Below, one piece after another: positions 1-8,133 of a stretch of DNA of 64,000 bases. The position numbers and the translations under genes are program-made. The notes beneath the pieces were generated by a model. It was given only the letters and a program-made list of their open reading frames with translations. It was not told the DNA's origin and did no database searches. The first letter of the stretch is position 1. Each line of letters begins with the position of its first letter. This DNA is from an uncultured bacterium (GTDB lineage: Bacteria > Margulisbacteria > Marinamargulisbacteria > SXXA01): the NCBI GenBank assembly GCA_903864835.1, contig CAIPHK010000011.1, positions 62,001 to 126,000 of the forward strand, in the 5' to 3' direction.

Positions 1-944
1 CCGCCCAAAATAACGATGCCTCCCAAAAAAAAAGCGACCAACAGCCCTTGCCGAAGCCGCAGATCGACGTGGTATTGCCGCGTCACAGTCATCCATCCTA
101 GAAAAAAAATAAATAGTCCAAAAAATATCTTAATATGGTGGCCACCCATCACGATCATCGCCAAAAATAGCAGGTGGGTTCCAATCACCCACTTTGGAAT
201 CAAGGCGGTCGACTCATCACGCGAACTATCCCAAGACATTCCCGACAATTCCTTCCTAAACAAGGCGGTTGTAAGCCCGGTCCCTACCCCAATCGCCACA
301 ATCGCTTTCCACCCGAATAGAGTCATGATCGTCGGGAACCCCCACCCCCAATTTCGGGCCACCATCACCAACGGGGGCGCGGCGTACGGCGTCAACGCAC
401 CCCCAATGGACACATTGACCAATAACAATCCCAACGTGGCGTACATCCATCGGCGCGATAGCCCTTGTCCATAAAATCGCTTTAACAACAGCATCGCAGT
501 CACGGTCATCGCAGCGGGTTCGGTAATTACACTCCCCAACAAGGGCCCGACGCTCATGCAAACCAAATAATAGCCGATCGGGGGAGGGCCAGGAACCCAT
601 TGAGACAGCCGTTCAATCCCCATTTCTACGGCGCTTAAAATGGGCCGGGTCGAACACACTGTCATCACTACAAAAACAAACACGGGTTCGGTCATATTAC
701 AGGTGGCCAAATATCCGGAGACCTCCCTAAATCCACCAACTATCCCAATTAGACAAAGCCATATTGCGGCCCATGCCCCAAATACCACTTCCACCTCACC
801 GAATAGGGCCACCAAATTGCGAGTTGCCGTTCCTGCCGGGAATCGATTGGCAAACCGATGAATCCACCCCACCGAAAAAGTATGAACTATTGCAAAGCCA
901 AAGCAGACCGTCGCCGAACCATTAATAAAATTTAGGGGTATCAT
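1..944 (-). CDS. putative Na+/H+ antiporter-like membrane protein (partial, C-terminus off the left edge)
   Basis: About 314 codons are visible before the window ends, so the C-terminus is missing. The product is very hydrophobic, with many predicted membrane segments. Two stretches stand out: ITEPAAMTVTAMLLLKRF near residue 155 and NVSIGGALTPYAAPPLVMVA near residue 190. Both resemble the conserved membrane motifs of the putative Na+/H+ antiporter family (PF07399) within the ion-transporter superfamily; I infer an inner-membrane cation/proton exchanger. The start is the ATG at 944; an in-frame TTG lies two codons upstream and a stop closes the frame just before that. No clear Shine-Dalgarno site is visible. 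It is transcribed away from the small gene at 1027. Confidence 0.72.
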   Translation of the reverse strand, partial: MIPLNFINGSATVCFGFAIVHTFSVGWIHRFANRFPAGTATRNLVALFGEVEVVFGAWAAIWLCLIGIVGGFREVSGYLATCNMTEPVFVFVVMTVCSTRPILSAVEMGIERLSQWVPGPPPIGYYLVCMSVGPLLGSVITEPAAMTVTAMLLLKRFYGQGLSRRWMYATLGLLLVNVSIGGALTPYAAPPLVMVARNWGWGFPTIMTLFGWKAIVAIGVGTGLTTALFRKELSGMSWDSSRDESTALIPKWVIGTHLLFLAMIVMGGHHIKIFFGLFIFFLGWMTVTRQYHVDLRLRQGLLVAFFLGGIVILG

Positions 945-1026
945 TTTCAAGATATGGTATCACACCCCAAAATGTTTCGTCTTACCTCAAGCCGGGAAGA
1001 ATACCGGGCTAAGGGGGGGGAGTTCT

Positions 1027-1326
1027 ATGAGTAACCAAAATCCAGAGCCATCGGATTTAATACCCGATGAGTTTGAGTTAGGGCGCGTCGGGCACGACGA
1101 TCCGTTCGCCAGCGCACCGATGGACGCACTTGAATCCGAATTAATGGCGCTCGTAAATATATTGGGCGACGAACTTAACTTGCCAACGTCGTCTGTCCCC
1201 GAAACCTGGCAATTGGCGGATAGGTCTCCACACCTCAACGGACGTCCCTTCCGCTATAAAGAGTTTCATTCCATTGTGATGCCGCTTAATACCGGGCATC
1301 TCCAGGTCAAAATTTTAAACGGCTAA
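1027..1326 (+). CDS. small acidic hypothetical protein
   Basis: A 99-residue frame begins 5 nt after a purine-rich GGGGGGAG, a good ribosome binding site, which is the main reason for calling it real. The product is acidic, has no signal peptide, membrane segment or cysteines, and I do not recognise it. It sits alone on the plus strand between two minus-strand genes and ends 6 bp from the converging tonB stop codon. An 83-residue open frame on the opposite strand of the same DNA lacks a ribosome binding site. Confidence 0.6.
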   Translation: MSNQNPEPSDLIPDEFELGRVGHDDPFASAPMDALESELMALVNILGDELNLPTSSVPETWQLADRSPHLNGRPFRYKEFHSIVMPLNTGHLQVKILNG

Positions 1327-1332
1327 GCCCAA

Positions 1333-1959
1333 CTAGTCTGATTTAAACTTAAACGATTTGTTGATATAGAAAGACGCCGAATATCCAGAGACTGATCCCG
1401 GTTGAAACTTCCAGTTCATCACCGCCGTACGCACTGCTCTAAAAAATCCCCATTGATCCTCAGGTCCAATGGGCGTCACCGATTCCACAGACCCATCCGA
1501 CTTTACCAAAATCTTAACCTTCACCTCGGACTCAATGCTATACGCCTCTGCGTGCTTGGGATACACCGGATTATTGCCCGATATCAACACGACCCCACGA
1601 TCCAGACGATCGCCAGACACGGGATGGGTCGGAGGACCCGATGCCGCTTTTGCCGTGTTCGGGGTGGACAGAGCCCCCTTGGCAATCTTCGCCTCTGCCG
1701 GGGTCTTGTCTGCAAGAGGCTTCGTTGACTTGGCACTGGCGGGTGCGGAATCCGACTCTTTCGCCTCATCCTTGGCATCTTTATCCGACTTGTCATCTTG
1801 AGCCTGATGAGAAATTCCCACCTCAGAATCCGGCGCCAAGGTCACGACTTCAATGGCGGGAAGCCCGCGCAACAGTTCCGTCCGAGGTGTCGGCTGAAGA
1901 ATCAAACAAAAAATAATAATGGCTTCTAAAACCGCCGCAATGGCGAGAGATCGAATCAT
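1333..1959 (-). CDS. tonB: TonB-like energy transducer
   Basis: The 208-residue protein has the TonB plan. A single N-terminal membrane anchor (about residues 4-22) is followed by a low-complexity periplasmic linker rich in Asp, Lys, Ala and Pro (about 45-115). The C-terminal domain (about 120-208) shows NPVYPKHAEAYSIESEV, then KSDGSVESVTPIG, then WKFQP, as in the TonB C-terminal fold. TonB carries energy from the ExbB/ExbD proton channel to outer-membrane transporters or related machines. Its start overlaps the exbD stop as ATGA, so the two are translationally coupled. No TonB-dependent receptor is in the window, so its partner is unknown; a TolA-like envelope role is also possible. Confidence 0.85.
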   Translation of the reverse strand: MIRSLAIAAVLEAIIIFCLILQPTPRTELLRGLPAIEVVTLAPDSEVGISHQAQDDKSDKDAKDEAKESDSAPASAKSTKPLADKTPAEAKIAKGALSTPNTAKAASGPPTHPVSGDRLDRGVVLISGNNPVYPKHAEAYSIESEVKVKILVKSDGSVESVTPIGPEDQWGFFRAVRTAVMNWKFQPGSVSGYSASFYINKSFKFKSD

Positions 1960-2366
1960 TTTCTAACGGCACCAAACGAGAACTTTGCTCCCCCTGCCTC
2001 ACGACACCAATCCATCAATTCGAACAACGGCCCCGTTTCTGTGGTTTTGTCGGTTCGAATATTGATCACCATATTCGGGTCTTTTGTGAGCATCGCTCGG
2101 ACCATTTCTTTCACTTTATCTTCGTCGATGGATTCTCGGTCAAAAAAGATATCCCCGTCTGCGTTCATATCCATTTCCAATACCTTCGGCGGCACAGCCG
2201 ATGCCGTCGTACTTGCAGGTTGATTCAGGGGAATTCCAACTTTCGAAAAGGTCGTCGTCCCAATCAAAAAAATCAACAGAACGATCATGACGTCAATAAA
2301 GTTCGTCACATCCCATAAATGCTTTATACGGGGTGTTTGAATAATATGGAGATCGTCATCAAACAT
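1956..2366 (-). CDS. exbD: ExbD/TolR family proton-channel subunit
   Basis: This 136-residue protein has one membrane helix near the N-terminus (about 20-40, TNFIDVMIVLLIFLI) and a periplasmic domain. Asp25 in that helix matches the proton-conducting aspartate of ExbD/TolR. With ExbB it forms the inner-membrane channel that uses the proton motive force to drive TonB. It overlaps exbB by 8 nt upstream and tonB by 4 nt downstream, giving a compact exbB-exbD-tonB operon. Confidence 0.92.
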   Translation of the reverse strand: MFDDDLHIIQTPRIKHLWDVTNFIDVMIVLLIFLIGTTTFSKVGIPLNQPASTTASAVPPKVLEMDMNADGDIFFDRESIDEDKVKEMVRAMLTKDPNMVINIRTDKTTETGPLFELMDWCREAGGAKFSFGAVRK

Positions 2367-2991
2367 CCGATTTCCCTTCCTTACGAACCATCGCGATATG
2401 ATGAACCGTAACCGTCGCCCGCTTAAGCCCCATCATGATGCGATCCGACATCGATACCAAATAGTTGTGTAAAAACATTACCGGAATCGCACCCGCCAAC
2501 CCGGTTTCCGTCGAAACGAGCGCTTCGGAAATACCCCGAGCCATTACCGAAGGATCCCCCAGTCCAATTTGGGCCAGTCCGCCAAAAATATGAACCATCC
2601 CGATGACCGATCCCAACAACCCCAACATCGGCATAATCGCCCCGAGGATTTGAATAGTCGGAAGAAACTTTTGGAGATGCTGCGCCTCTTCATAAAATGC
2701 GACTTTTAATGCGTTATCTAACAATTCTTGATTTGCATCAATATTCGATATCCCTGTCCGCAACACTGTGGGAATCGGGCCTGCAAATGCTTCTAATTTC
2801 CGCCGCGCTTCATTTAAATCTGATCGGGAAATTGCGTCGGCCACAGGCTGAATCAACGCAATGTGTTTCATATACGATCGAAGGGAAAAAATCCGCTCAA
2901 CCACCATAGTGAGCGCAATAAAAATACCTACTAACAACGGAATCATGACGATACCGCCCTGTTGAATAAAATGAAAAATTGTATGGGCCAT
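2359..2991 (-). CDS. exbB: ExbB/TolQ family proton-channel subunit
   Basis: The 210-residue protein has the MotA/TolQ/ExbB layout: one membrane helix near residues 14-32, a cytoplasmic region, and two more helices in the second half. The segment LGLLGSVIGMVHIFGGLAQ followed by GISEALVSTETGLAGAIPVM is the family signature. It forms the pentameric proton channel that powers TonB. An AAGGAG site lies 8 nt before the ATG. It follows the UPF0104 gene by 50 bp, so it could have its own promoter or be part of the upstream amidase operon. Confidence 0.93.
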   Translation of the reverse strand: MAHTIFHFIQQGGIVMIPLLVGIFIALTMVVERIFSLRSYMKHIALIQPVADAISRSDLNEARRKLEAFAGPIPTVLRTGISNIDANQELLDNALKVAFYEEAQHLQKFLPTIQILGAIMPMLGLLGSVIGMVHIFGGLAQIGLGDPSVMARGISEALVSTETGLAGAIPVMFLHNYLVSMSDRIMMGLKRATVTVHHIAMVRKEGKSDV

Positions 2992-3041
2992 AATAAATGC
3001 TCCTTAGACTTGTTAAATTGTGCGAACCATCAGGCCACCGA

Positions 3042-4019
3042 TTAGGACAGATCAGGCGATTTTAATGTATGAACAACGGATGTCCACCCTATTGTAATGA
3101 CACTGCCCAATCCCAGCAACGCCGCAGGAACCAATAAAATAAAATGGGTCACAATTGCAATCGCCAAAGCCGGTGATGCCGACACCCCCACCGCACCCAA
3201 CGCGATGGTCGACAAATATTCATGGGCCCCCACGCCTCCGGGAGTCGACAATATCACCCCACCAAAACTGACCACGCCCATCGCGAGAATCCCAACCGTC
3301 TCCGGACCGGGTACCGACAACGCGTGTTGAGCCGCCCAGAAAACCCCACCTTCCGTTGTCCAATTCAAAATCGACAAGGTCAGAATCCATAAAAACCTCG
3401 GAAGGGTTTGAAGCGCAATTAAATCGGGTCTCCCTGCTTCAAGTGCAGCAATCCCTTTTAAAAAATGAAATCGCTGCCCCAATCGGCCCAGCAGAGAAAA
3501 TAACAACCGACTTCGAGCCAGAAACCACATCGCCATTGCGATCCCCACAAAAACAATCGTTCCCGCACACCACACCCCAATCAACACACGACTATGTGTA
3601 CCGGATATCGCGAGGGCAAGACCCATAACAATCGACAATCCGATCCCATCCACGACGCGATCCACCGCAATGGCGACCGTCGATTTCACGGCGCCCAACC
3701 CTGTGAATCGGGTGATTAACACCAATTTGGCCACTTCCCCCAATTTTCCGGGCAATACATTATTAAATAAATATCCGACGTATAAAGGTCTCAACGTATC
3801 GATCGGTCGGGCGTCCGGGGCCATCCACCTAAAAATGGTATGCCACCGAATGCTCCGGACCATGAGTGAGAGAAAAAAACTCCCGATCGCCACGGCGATC
3901 CATTGCCAACGGGCCTGCGCGATAACTGAGAAAAACGGCGACCATTCTACCCTCCTCAGGACCCACCAGACACACGCCCCCGCAATACCAATCCCTAAAA
4001 TCGATCGAAGGCGGCTCAC
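3042..4019 (-). CDS. UPF0104 / LPG-synthase-type transmembrane protein
   Basis: The 325-residue product is an integral membrane protein with about eight helices. It resembles the UPF0104 family, which is related to the membrane part of lysylphosphatidylglycerol synthase (MprF) and to AglD: an Arg-rich SLMVRSIRWHTIF after the second helix, then the segment LFNNVLPGKLGEVAKLVLITR with its conserved N, P, G and E. Family members are linked to lipid or glycolipid transfer or flipping; the substrate here is unknown. The start overlaps the end of the upstream gene by 4 nt. Confidence 0.82.
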   Translation of the reverse strand: MSRLRSILGIGIAGACVWWVLRRVEWSPFFSVIAQARWQWIAVAIGSFFLSLMVRSIRWHTIFRWMAPDARPIDTLRPLYVGYLFNNVLPGKLGEVAKLVLITRFTGLGAVKSTVAIAVDRVVDGIGLSIVMGLALAISGTHSRVLIGVWCAGTIVFVGIAMAMWFLARSRLLFSLLGRLGQRFHFLKGIAALEAGRPDLIALQTLPRFLWILTLSILNWTTEGGVFWAAQHALSVPGPETVGILAMGVVSFGGVILSTPGGVGAHEYLSTIALGAVGVSASPALAIAIVTHFILLVPAALLGLGSVITIGWTSVVHTLKSPDLS

Positions 4020-4432
4020 GGGGTGTTACCCCCGACTCTCACCGGAGGACTTTCGGCAAAGACCCGACTTCCATCCGGTTGAACCAGTCGGACTCTGACC
4101 CATTGCGCCCGCTGATCTACTGGTAACTGCACAAATGCCGACAGGCGTCGAGAATGTCCTCGCCGAATGGGCGGAGTTCCCGGCACCGTCACTAATGCGT
4201 CCAATAATAGAGGATCAAACACGACCCCATAATTCGATATATCCGCCGAGGAGGTCGGTACATGAATGATGACTTCCACCGTCATTCGTCCCGCGTGATT
4301 TTTGTCACGGAGCTCGGTACGCACACCTAAGACGACGGGCAACTCTCTTTGGGTCAACACTCGCCAACCTACCGCAACAATGAGTCCCAAAAGAACCAGT
4401 ACCCCCGCCAAAACAAGCCTATTTCGCGCCAT
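4016..4432 (-). CDS. membrane-anchored hypothetical protein
   Basis: The 138-residue product has an N-terminal membrane anchor (about residues 5-24) and a periplasmic domain that looks all-beta, with regular alternating strands and no cysteines. I do not recognise a family. The ATG at 4432 was chosen because GGAG lies 4 nt before it; the longer frame starting at 4459 would overlap the amidase gene further. It overlaps the amidase end by 14 nt and the UPF0104 gene by 4 nt, so all three are probably co-translated. Position between an amidase and a membrane protein suggests an envelope role. Confidence 0.8.
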   Translation of the reverse strand: MARNRLVLAGVLVLLGLIVAVGWRVLTQRELPVVLGVRTELRDKNHAGRMTVEVIIHVPTSSADISNYGVVFDPLLLDALVTVPGTPPIRRGHSRRLSAFVQLPVDQRAQWVRVRLVQPDGSRVFAESPPVRVGGNTP

Positions 4433-6677
4433 ATTTCTCCATGTACCGGATGGTCCCATCCGTCACTGCTTTTGCGATTTTTTGCCGAGTTTCCGGTTCT
4501 GCCATTTTTTCATATTCCATCGGATTGGTAATAAACCCTGGTTCCACCAACATTGCCGGCATCCGGGTATTTCGAAGGACATATAGGCGTGCGCGTTTCA
4601 AGCCATTGTCCCTAAATCCAAGCGCTTTGGTCACCTCTTGGTGAATATAAAACGCCAATGGTTTATCCGAAGGCTTGTAATAATACGTCTCCGTACCGGT
4701 TGCGTACGGATGAAAAAACGAGTTGATATGAATGCTTAATAACAAATCGGCATTGTTGAGGTTTGCAGAATCACAGCGCTCCTGAAGACTTGGATTTTCA
4801 TCATGTAACCGACACATAATAACAGTGGCACCGGCCTCTTCCAGCAGGGTTTTGAGCCGATTTGAGATATCAATAGTCAGGGATTTTTCGTAGCTACCGT
4901 TTGCGGCAATTGCCCCCGGATCGTTCCCCCCGTGCCCCGGATCAATAACAATAATCTTGCGCGACAACGGGCGATGGGCCGGTGTTTTTCGTATCACTTG
5001 CTCCCTGCGGCCGCTATGGGTCGCGGCAACCGACGGCACCATTGGCTTCCCGATCGCCACGCCCACGGATGGCGTCGTGCGAAGATCACGGGTGGCGGGA
5101 GTCTGGACTTTGATCGACGGTGTCGATAGCCCCTCTCCCGGGTGGTAGGGGAATACTATTTCAAACGCCGAGTGCCCGATCGCCCGCACGGTATACGACC
5201 CGGTTGTTACCATGTCCAATACGATACGAGTGCTCGCGGGTTCTAAGGTAAATTGTGAGGTCCGAATCATCTGGTAGGGTCCATTGATCTGGGGACGAAT
5301 CGCCATGGGCAGCATAGAATAGCTATTGGGGACATCGACCACTAGCGCCATTGACGGCGACGGAATTCGCCATACCTTCGGGACAAATGATCCCATTCCT
5401 GATACTCGAACGATCCATTCGTTATGCTCAATTCGTTCGGTAAGCGAGGTCACTCGGTTACTCAATACAATCTCCCCTCCGCTGGCCAAAGAAATGAAAG
5501 ACGAATATCCGACCGACGGCTTCAGTATAATTTTAAGGCGCACCCTCGTTTCCGAAATTGGGTGCACCTCCATGCGACTGACAACGGGATCGTCGCTTTC
5601 GATCACGCCAGATGGACACCCGAGTTGAACATCAAGTAAATCAACCGAGAACCCCCCTTCCCGATCCAGCGCCACTGGCGGTAACGCCACCACCGGATGT
5701 GCCGCTGAAATCACCGCTTTTAACACCCCTCCCTTGCGAACGATGGCCACCTGCTGGATTCGATTGAGTAACAGAACCCGTCGAGACGCACGATCCCAAC
5801 TCAGGCCATAATTTAACCCCGCAGCCAATGCTTTGATCGAGAAATAGGGCGTCCCTTGCCGCATAATAAGGGGCCACCCCACCCCCCGCATTTCAACCTG
5901 ATTTCCTGAAGTGATTCGAACATCCGCTGTTTGAGTAAAAAAACGAAAGGTCCGACGCCCAACCACTAGCTCCGTATAGTCTGGACGTTTAATCACCGGA
6001 ATCCCTTCTTTGATGAGCACAGACTCCAAATCCGCATACACGGTTTCTTTATCCATAAAAAATTTACCCGTGATTGGGTATACCTTGGCCCCAAATGCGA
6101 TGGCCAACGACTGCCCCGACGGAATCGCTGGCAGATCCGAATCTAATTTGGGATCAGGCGGACGGGTAACCATAACGACCGTTGGATCCTTTGGAATCGG
6201 TCCCGACGCCATTGCACTAACCGCGCGTGCAGAAGTCACCGCCCCCCCCCGCCGAATCACATAGCCCGACTTTTCTTGGGTGACCGAATAATTGATAAAT
6301 CGAAAGAATTCTTCAAAAGGAACATAAAATTGTCCATCTTTAAAAAAAGTTTTTTTAGAAAAGTACCCTTGGGTACCCCCTACCCAAATTTCCGTCGAAT
6401 TAGGCGCAACAACGACTGCCGTATTGAGAGAGGGGATTTGAACTTGGAACGCATCATCTTTTCTCAAATATGACGTCCGAGCATTGAGCCCACGGACAAT
6501 TTCCCGTAGCGGAATAAAAACCGTCTTATTCACCATCACCAGCGGTGAATCCAAAATGACCCGAGTGTTATTCAGGGTGACCGACACCCCCAGCATCGGG
6601 GCCACATCAATCGGCTGAGCTTGAATTCCGGTTGCAAACAGCCCAACTAAAAGGCCCGCCCACAGCCACCGCGTCAT
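4419..6677 (-). CDS. amiC: N-acetylmuramoyl-L-alanine amidase with copper-amine-oxidase-like and AMIN domains
   Basis: The protein is about 752 residues. A signal peptide (MTRWLWAGLLVGLFATGIQA) is followed by a copper-amine-oxidase-N-like domain (about 25-125), a second similar module (about 175-300) and an AMIN-like region (about 310-525). The last 190 residues are an Amidase_3 domain with IDPGHGGNDPGA (zinc His), a Glu in GSYEKS, LLSIHINSF (zinc His) and the catalytic Glu in MLVEPGFITN. It cleaves the bond between MurNAc and the stem peptide, typically in cell separation. The ATG at 6677 overlaps the previous stop as ATGA. It is longer than Escherichia coli AmiC because of the extra N-terminal modules, an arrangement seen in Cyanobacteria and Firmicutes. 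Confidence 0.93.
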   Translation of the reverse strand: MTRWLWAGLLVGLFATGIQAQPIDVAPMLGVSVTLNNTRVILDSPLVMVNKTVFIPLREIVRGLNARTSYLRKDDAFQVQIPSLNTAVVVAPNSTEIWVGGTQGYFSKKTFFKDGQFYVPFEEFFRFINYSVTQEKSGYVIRRGGAVTSARAVSAMASGPIPKDPTVVMVTRPPDPKLDSDLPAIPSGQSLAIAFGAKVYPITGKFFMDKETVYADLESVLIKEGIPVIKRPDYTELVVGRRTFRFFTQTADVRITSGNQVEMRGVGWPLIMRQGTPYFSIKALAAGLNYGLSWDRASRRVLLLNRIQQVAIVRKGGVLKAVISAAHPVVALPPVALDREGGFSVDLLDVQLGCPSGVIESDDPVVSRMEVHPISETRVRLKIILKPSVGYSSFISLASGGEIVLSNRVTSLTERIEHNEWIVRVSGMGSFVPKVWRIPSPSMALVVDVPNSYSMLPMAIRPQINGPYQMIRTSQFTLEPASTRIVLDMVTTGSYTVRAIGHSAFEIVFPYHPGEGLSTPSIKVQTPATRDLRTTPSVGVAIGKPMVPSVAATHSGRREQVIRKTPAHRPLSRKIIVIDPGHGGNDPGAIAANGSYEKSLTIDISNRLKTLLEEAGATVIMCRLHDENPSLQERCDSANLNNADLLLSIHINSFFHPYATGTETYYYKPSDKPLAFYIHQEVTKALGFRDNGLKRARLYVLRNTRMPAMLVEPGFITNPMEYEKMAEPETRQKIAKAVTDGTIRYMEKYGAK

Positions 6678-7102
6678 GGCTGGATAGCAACGGGAATGAC
6701 ACACCGTAAGCGCGCCAACGATCCATCAATACTCAATTCAATCGTGGTCAACGGATCAATCACCGGCAAAAAATCATTTTCCAAATACGCTCTCATTAAC
6801 GATCTTGCATCTTCAGCTCCAACAACTACCGCCACGCGGTCTGGAATCGCCTCATCCGTCAACAGTTCCCGAGTGCATTGAGAGACAATGACAGGCTTTC
6901 CACGCACAATATTTTTTTTTCGCAGCGCCGATGCGATATAGCGCGCCTCGGGGGTATCCAGAGCAATCACACGTCCGACACGAATGCCCAGCCGTTTAAG
7001 CTGCCGAACCGCTCGCAAAATACATGTGCGCTGGATGCGATCAATCTCAACCGCGTCCTGAACCTCTGGCGCGACAACAATAATAAGCGAGGTAAGCGTC
7101 AT
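6674..7102 (-). CDS. hypothetical protein cotranscribed with tRNA-Leu
   Basis: The 142-residue product looks alpha/beta, with alternating Val/Ile-rich strands and basic helices and no signal peptide or membrane helix. I do not recognise it. The open frame runs back into the tRNA gene, but those residues are only translated tRNA, so the first credible start is the ATG at 7102, 14 nt after the encoded CCA. No promoter fits in that gap and there is no clear ribosome binding site, so the mRNA is probably released by tRNA 3' processing. Its stop overlaps the amidase start (ATGA). Confidence 0.72.
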   Translation of the reverse strand: MTLTSLIIVVAPEVQDAVEIDRIQRTCILRAVRQLKRLGIRVGRVIALDTPEARYIASALRKKNIVRGKPVIVSQCTRELLTDEAIPDRVAVVVGAEDARSLMRAYLENDFLPVIDPLTTIELSIDGSLARLRCVIPVAIQP

Positions 7103-7116
7103 AAATATGGTGTGAA

Positions 7117-7201
7117 TGGTGCGGGAGAAGGGACTTGAACCCCCATGCCGTAAGGCGCTAGATCCTAAGTCTAGTGCGTCTACCAATTTCGCCACTCCCG
7201 C
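7117..7201 (-). tRNA. tRNA-Leu (anticodon UAG)
   Basis: Read on the minus strand, the acceptor arm GCGGGAG pairs with CTCCCGC, followed by discriminator A and an encoded CCA. The anticodon stem CTAGA/TCTAG closes the loop CTTAGGA with anticodon TAG. The D-arm has GGTAGACGC. The variable region is a short extra arm and the T-arm contains GGTTCAAGTC. About 85 nt including CCA. The gene lies just upstream of a protein gene on the same strand. Confidence 0.95.
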
Positions 7202-7252
7202 AAAACTGCATGCAAACAACCGGGTTTTTAATTCTCCCGAGAGCCGCCGAAG

Positions 7253-7281
7253 TTTACCAGGCCCAAAGCTCTATGTACAAT
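7253..7281 (+). promoter_or_regulatory. predicted hisZ promoter, leaderless type
   Basis: TTTACC (7253-7258) is followed by a 17-nt spacer and TACAAT (7276-7281). The hisZ ATG begins 7 nt after the hexamer, where transcription would normally start, and there is no Shine-Dalgarno site. The mRNA may therefore begin at or very near the start codon. Confidence 0.55.
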
Positions 7282-7287
7282 GTTTCC

Positions 7288-8133
7288 ATGAATCTATTTA
7301 CACCATTCGGGGTGTCTGAATTTCTCCCCGATGAAGCCCTGCGCCACAACAAATTAACCCAACAAATTTCCAAGTACTTTGAAATTGCTGGATTTTCACC
7401 CATTCGAACCCCAGTCGTTGAATATTTTGATGCCTTGGCCCCTGGTCTAGACCCTCAGTTGGTATCTCAATCCATTCGATTTTTTGATACGTCGGGCCAT
7501 TTGATGATTTTGCGACCTGACCACACCACACCGATTGCCCGAATGGTGGCTAGCCGCCTATCGGACACCCCCGTCCCACTCCAGCTTTACTACGTGGCAC
7601 CCGTATTCCGGAACACAACGACAGACAGTCCCATGGAACTATTTCAGGCCGGCGTTGAATGGATTGGCGCCACAGGCCCCCATGCAGACGCCCAACTCAT
7701 CCAACAGTGTGTTCAACTGCTCTCTCAACTGGGGTTTACAGATCTGGGCGTCGATATCGGGCACCCGGCCTTGGCGGATGGATTGAGCACCTCCGACCGC
7801 GACGCATTGGTCCACCACGACTACGTCCGTCTGGGGCGACTCCCTGAGCGAGGCACCATCGATGTCGCCCGTCACATTCCCGAGTTGGTGGCACTCGAAA
7901 CCGAACTGCGGACCTTAAACATTCACGAAACGGTCCGATATAACACCGGATTGATCCGAGAATTCGATTATTATACGGGCCCTCATTTCGAGGTCTACGC
8001 CAAGGGAATTCGACAGATGGTGGCCTGTGGCGGCCGATATGATCGCTTGATCTCGAAATTCGGATACGATTGTCCCGCGGTGGGATTTGCACTTAATCTA
8101 AGTTTAATTCAGGAGGCGCTGGCACAATGTTAA
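7288..8133 (+). CDS. hisZ: ATP phosphoribosyltransferase regulatory subunit HisZ
   Basis: The 281-residue protein resembles the catalytic core of histidyl-tRNA synthetase but is shorter and lacks the anticodon-binding domain, as HisZ does. Visible class-II-synthetase-like motifs include LMILRPDHTTPIARMVASR and the C-terminal GLIREFDYYTGPHFEVYA and GGRYDRLISKFG. HisZ binds short-form HisG to make the active, histidine-regulated first enzyme of histidine synthesis. The ATG at 7288 matches the family N-terminus (MNLFTPFGVSEFLPDEA); upstream in-frame ATGs at 7174 and 7273 are not supported. The end overlaps hisG by 7 nt, and the adjacent short hisG confirms HisZ rather than HisS. Confidence 0.92.
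   Translation: MNLFTPFGVSEFLPDEALRHNKLTQQISKYFEIAGFSPIRTPVVEYFDALAPGLDPQLVSQSIRFFDTSGHLMILRPDHTTPIARMVASRLSDTPVPLQLYYVAPVFRNTTTDSPMELFQAGVEWIGATGPHADAQLIQQCVQLLSQLGFTDLGVDIGHPALADGLSTSDRDALVHHDYVRLGRLPERGTIDVARHIPELVALETELRTLNIHETVRYNTGLIREFDYYTGPHFEVYAKGIRQMVACGGRYDRLISKFGYDCPAVGFALNLSLIQEALAQC

Noticed and set aside
256-600. 114-residue minus-strand open frame and overlapping plus-strand frames at the left edge
   Set aside because: They are out of frame with the continuous antiporter-like gene that spans the region and show no ribosome site.
987-1238. 83-residue minus-strand frame opposite the small acidic gene
   Set aside because: It lacks a ribosome binding site, while the plus-strand frame has GGGGGGAG at 5 nt.
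4016-4459. Longer start (ATG at 4459) for the anchored unknown protein
   Set aside because: The ATG at 4432 has GGAG at 4 nt and gives a normal membrane-anchor N-terminus; the longer form adds residues coded inside the amidase catalytic domain end.
6674-7219. Longer 181-residue protein extending upstream through 7219
   Set aside because: The extra N-terminal residues (GVAKLVDALDLGSSALRHGG) are the usual translation of a tRNA-Leu gene; the real start is the ATG at 7102.
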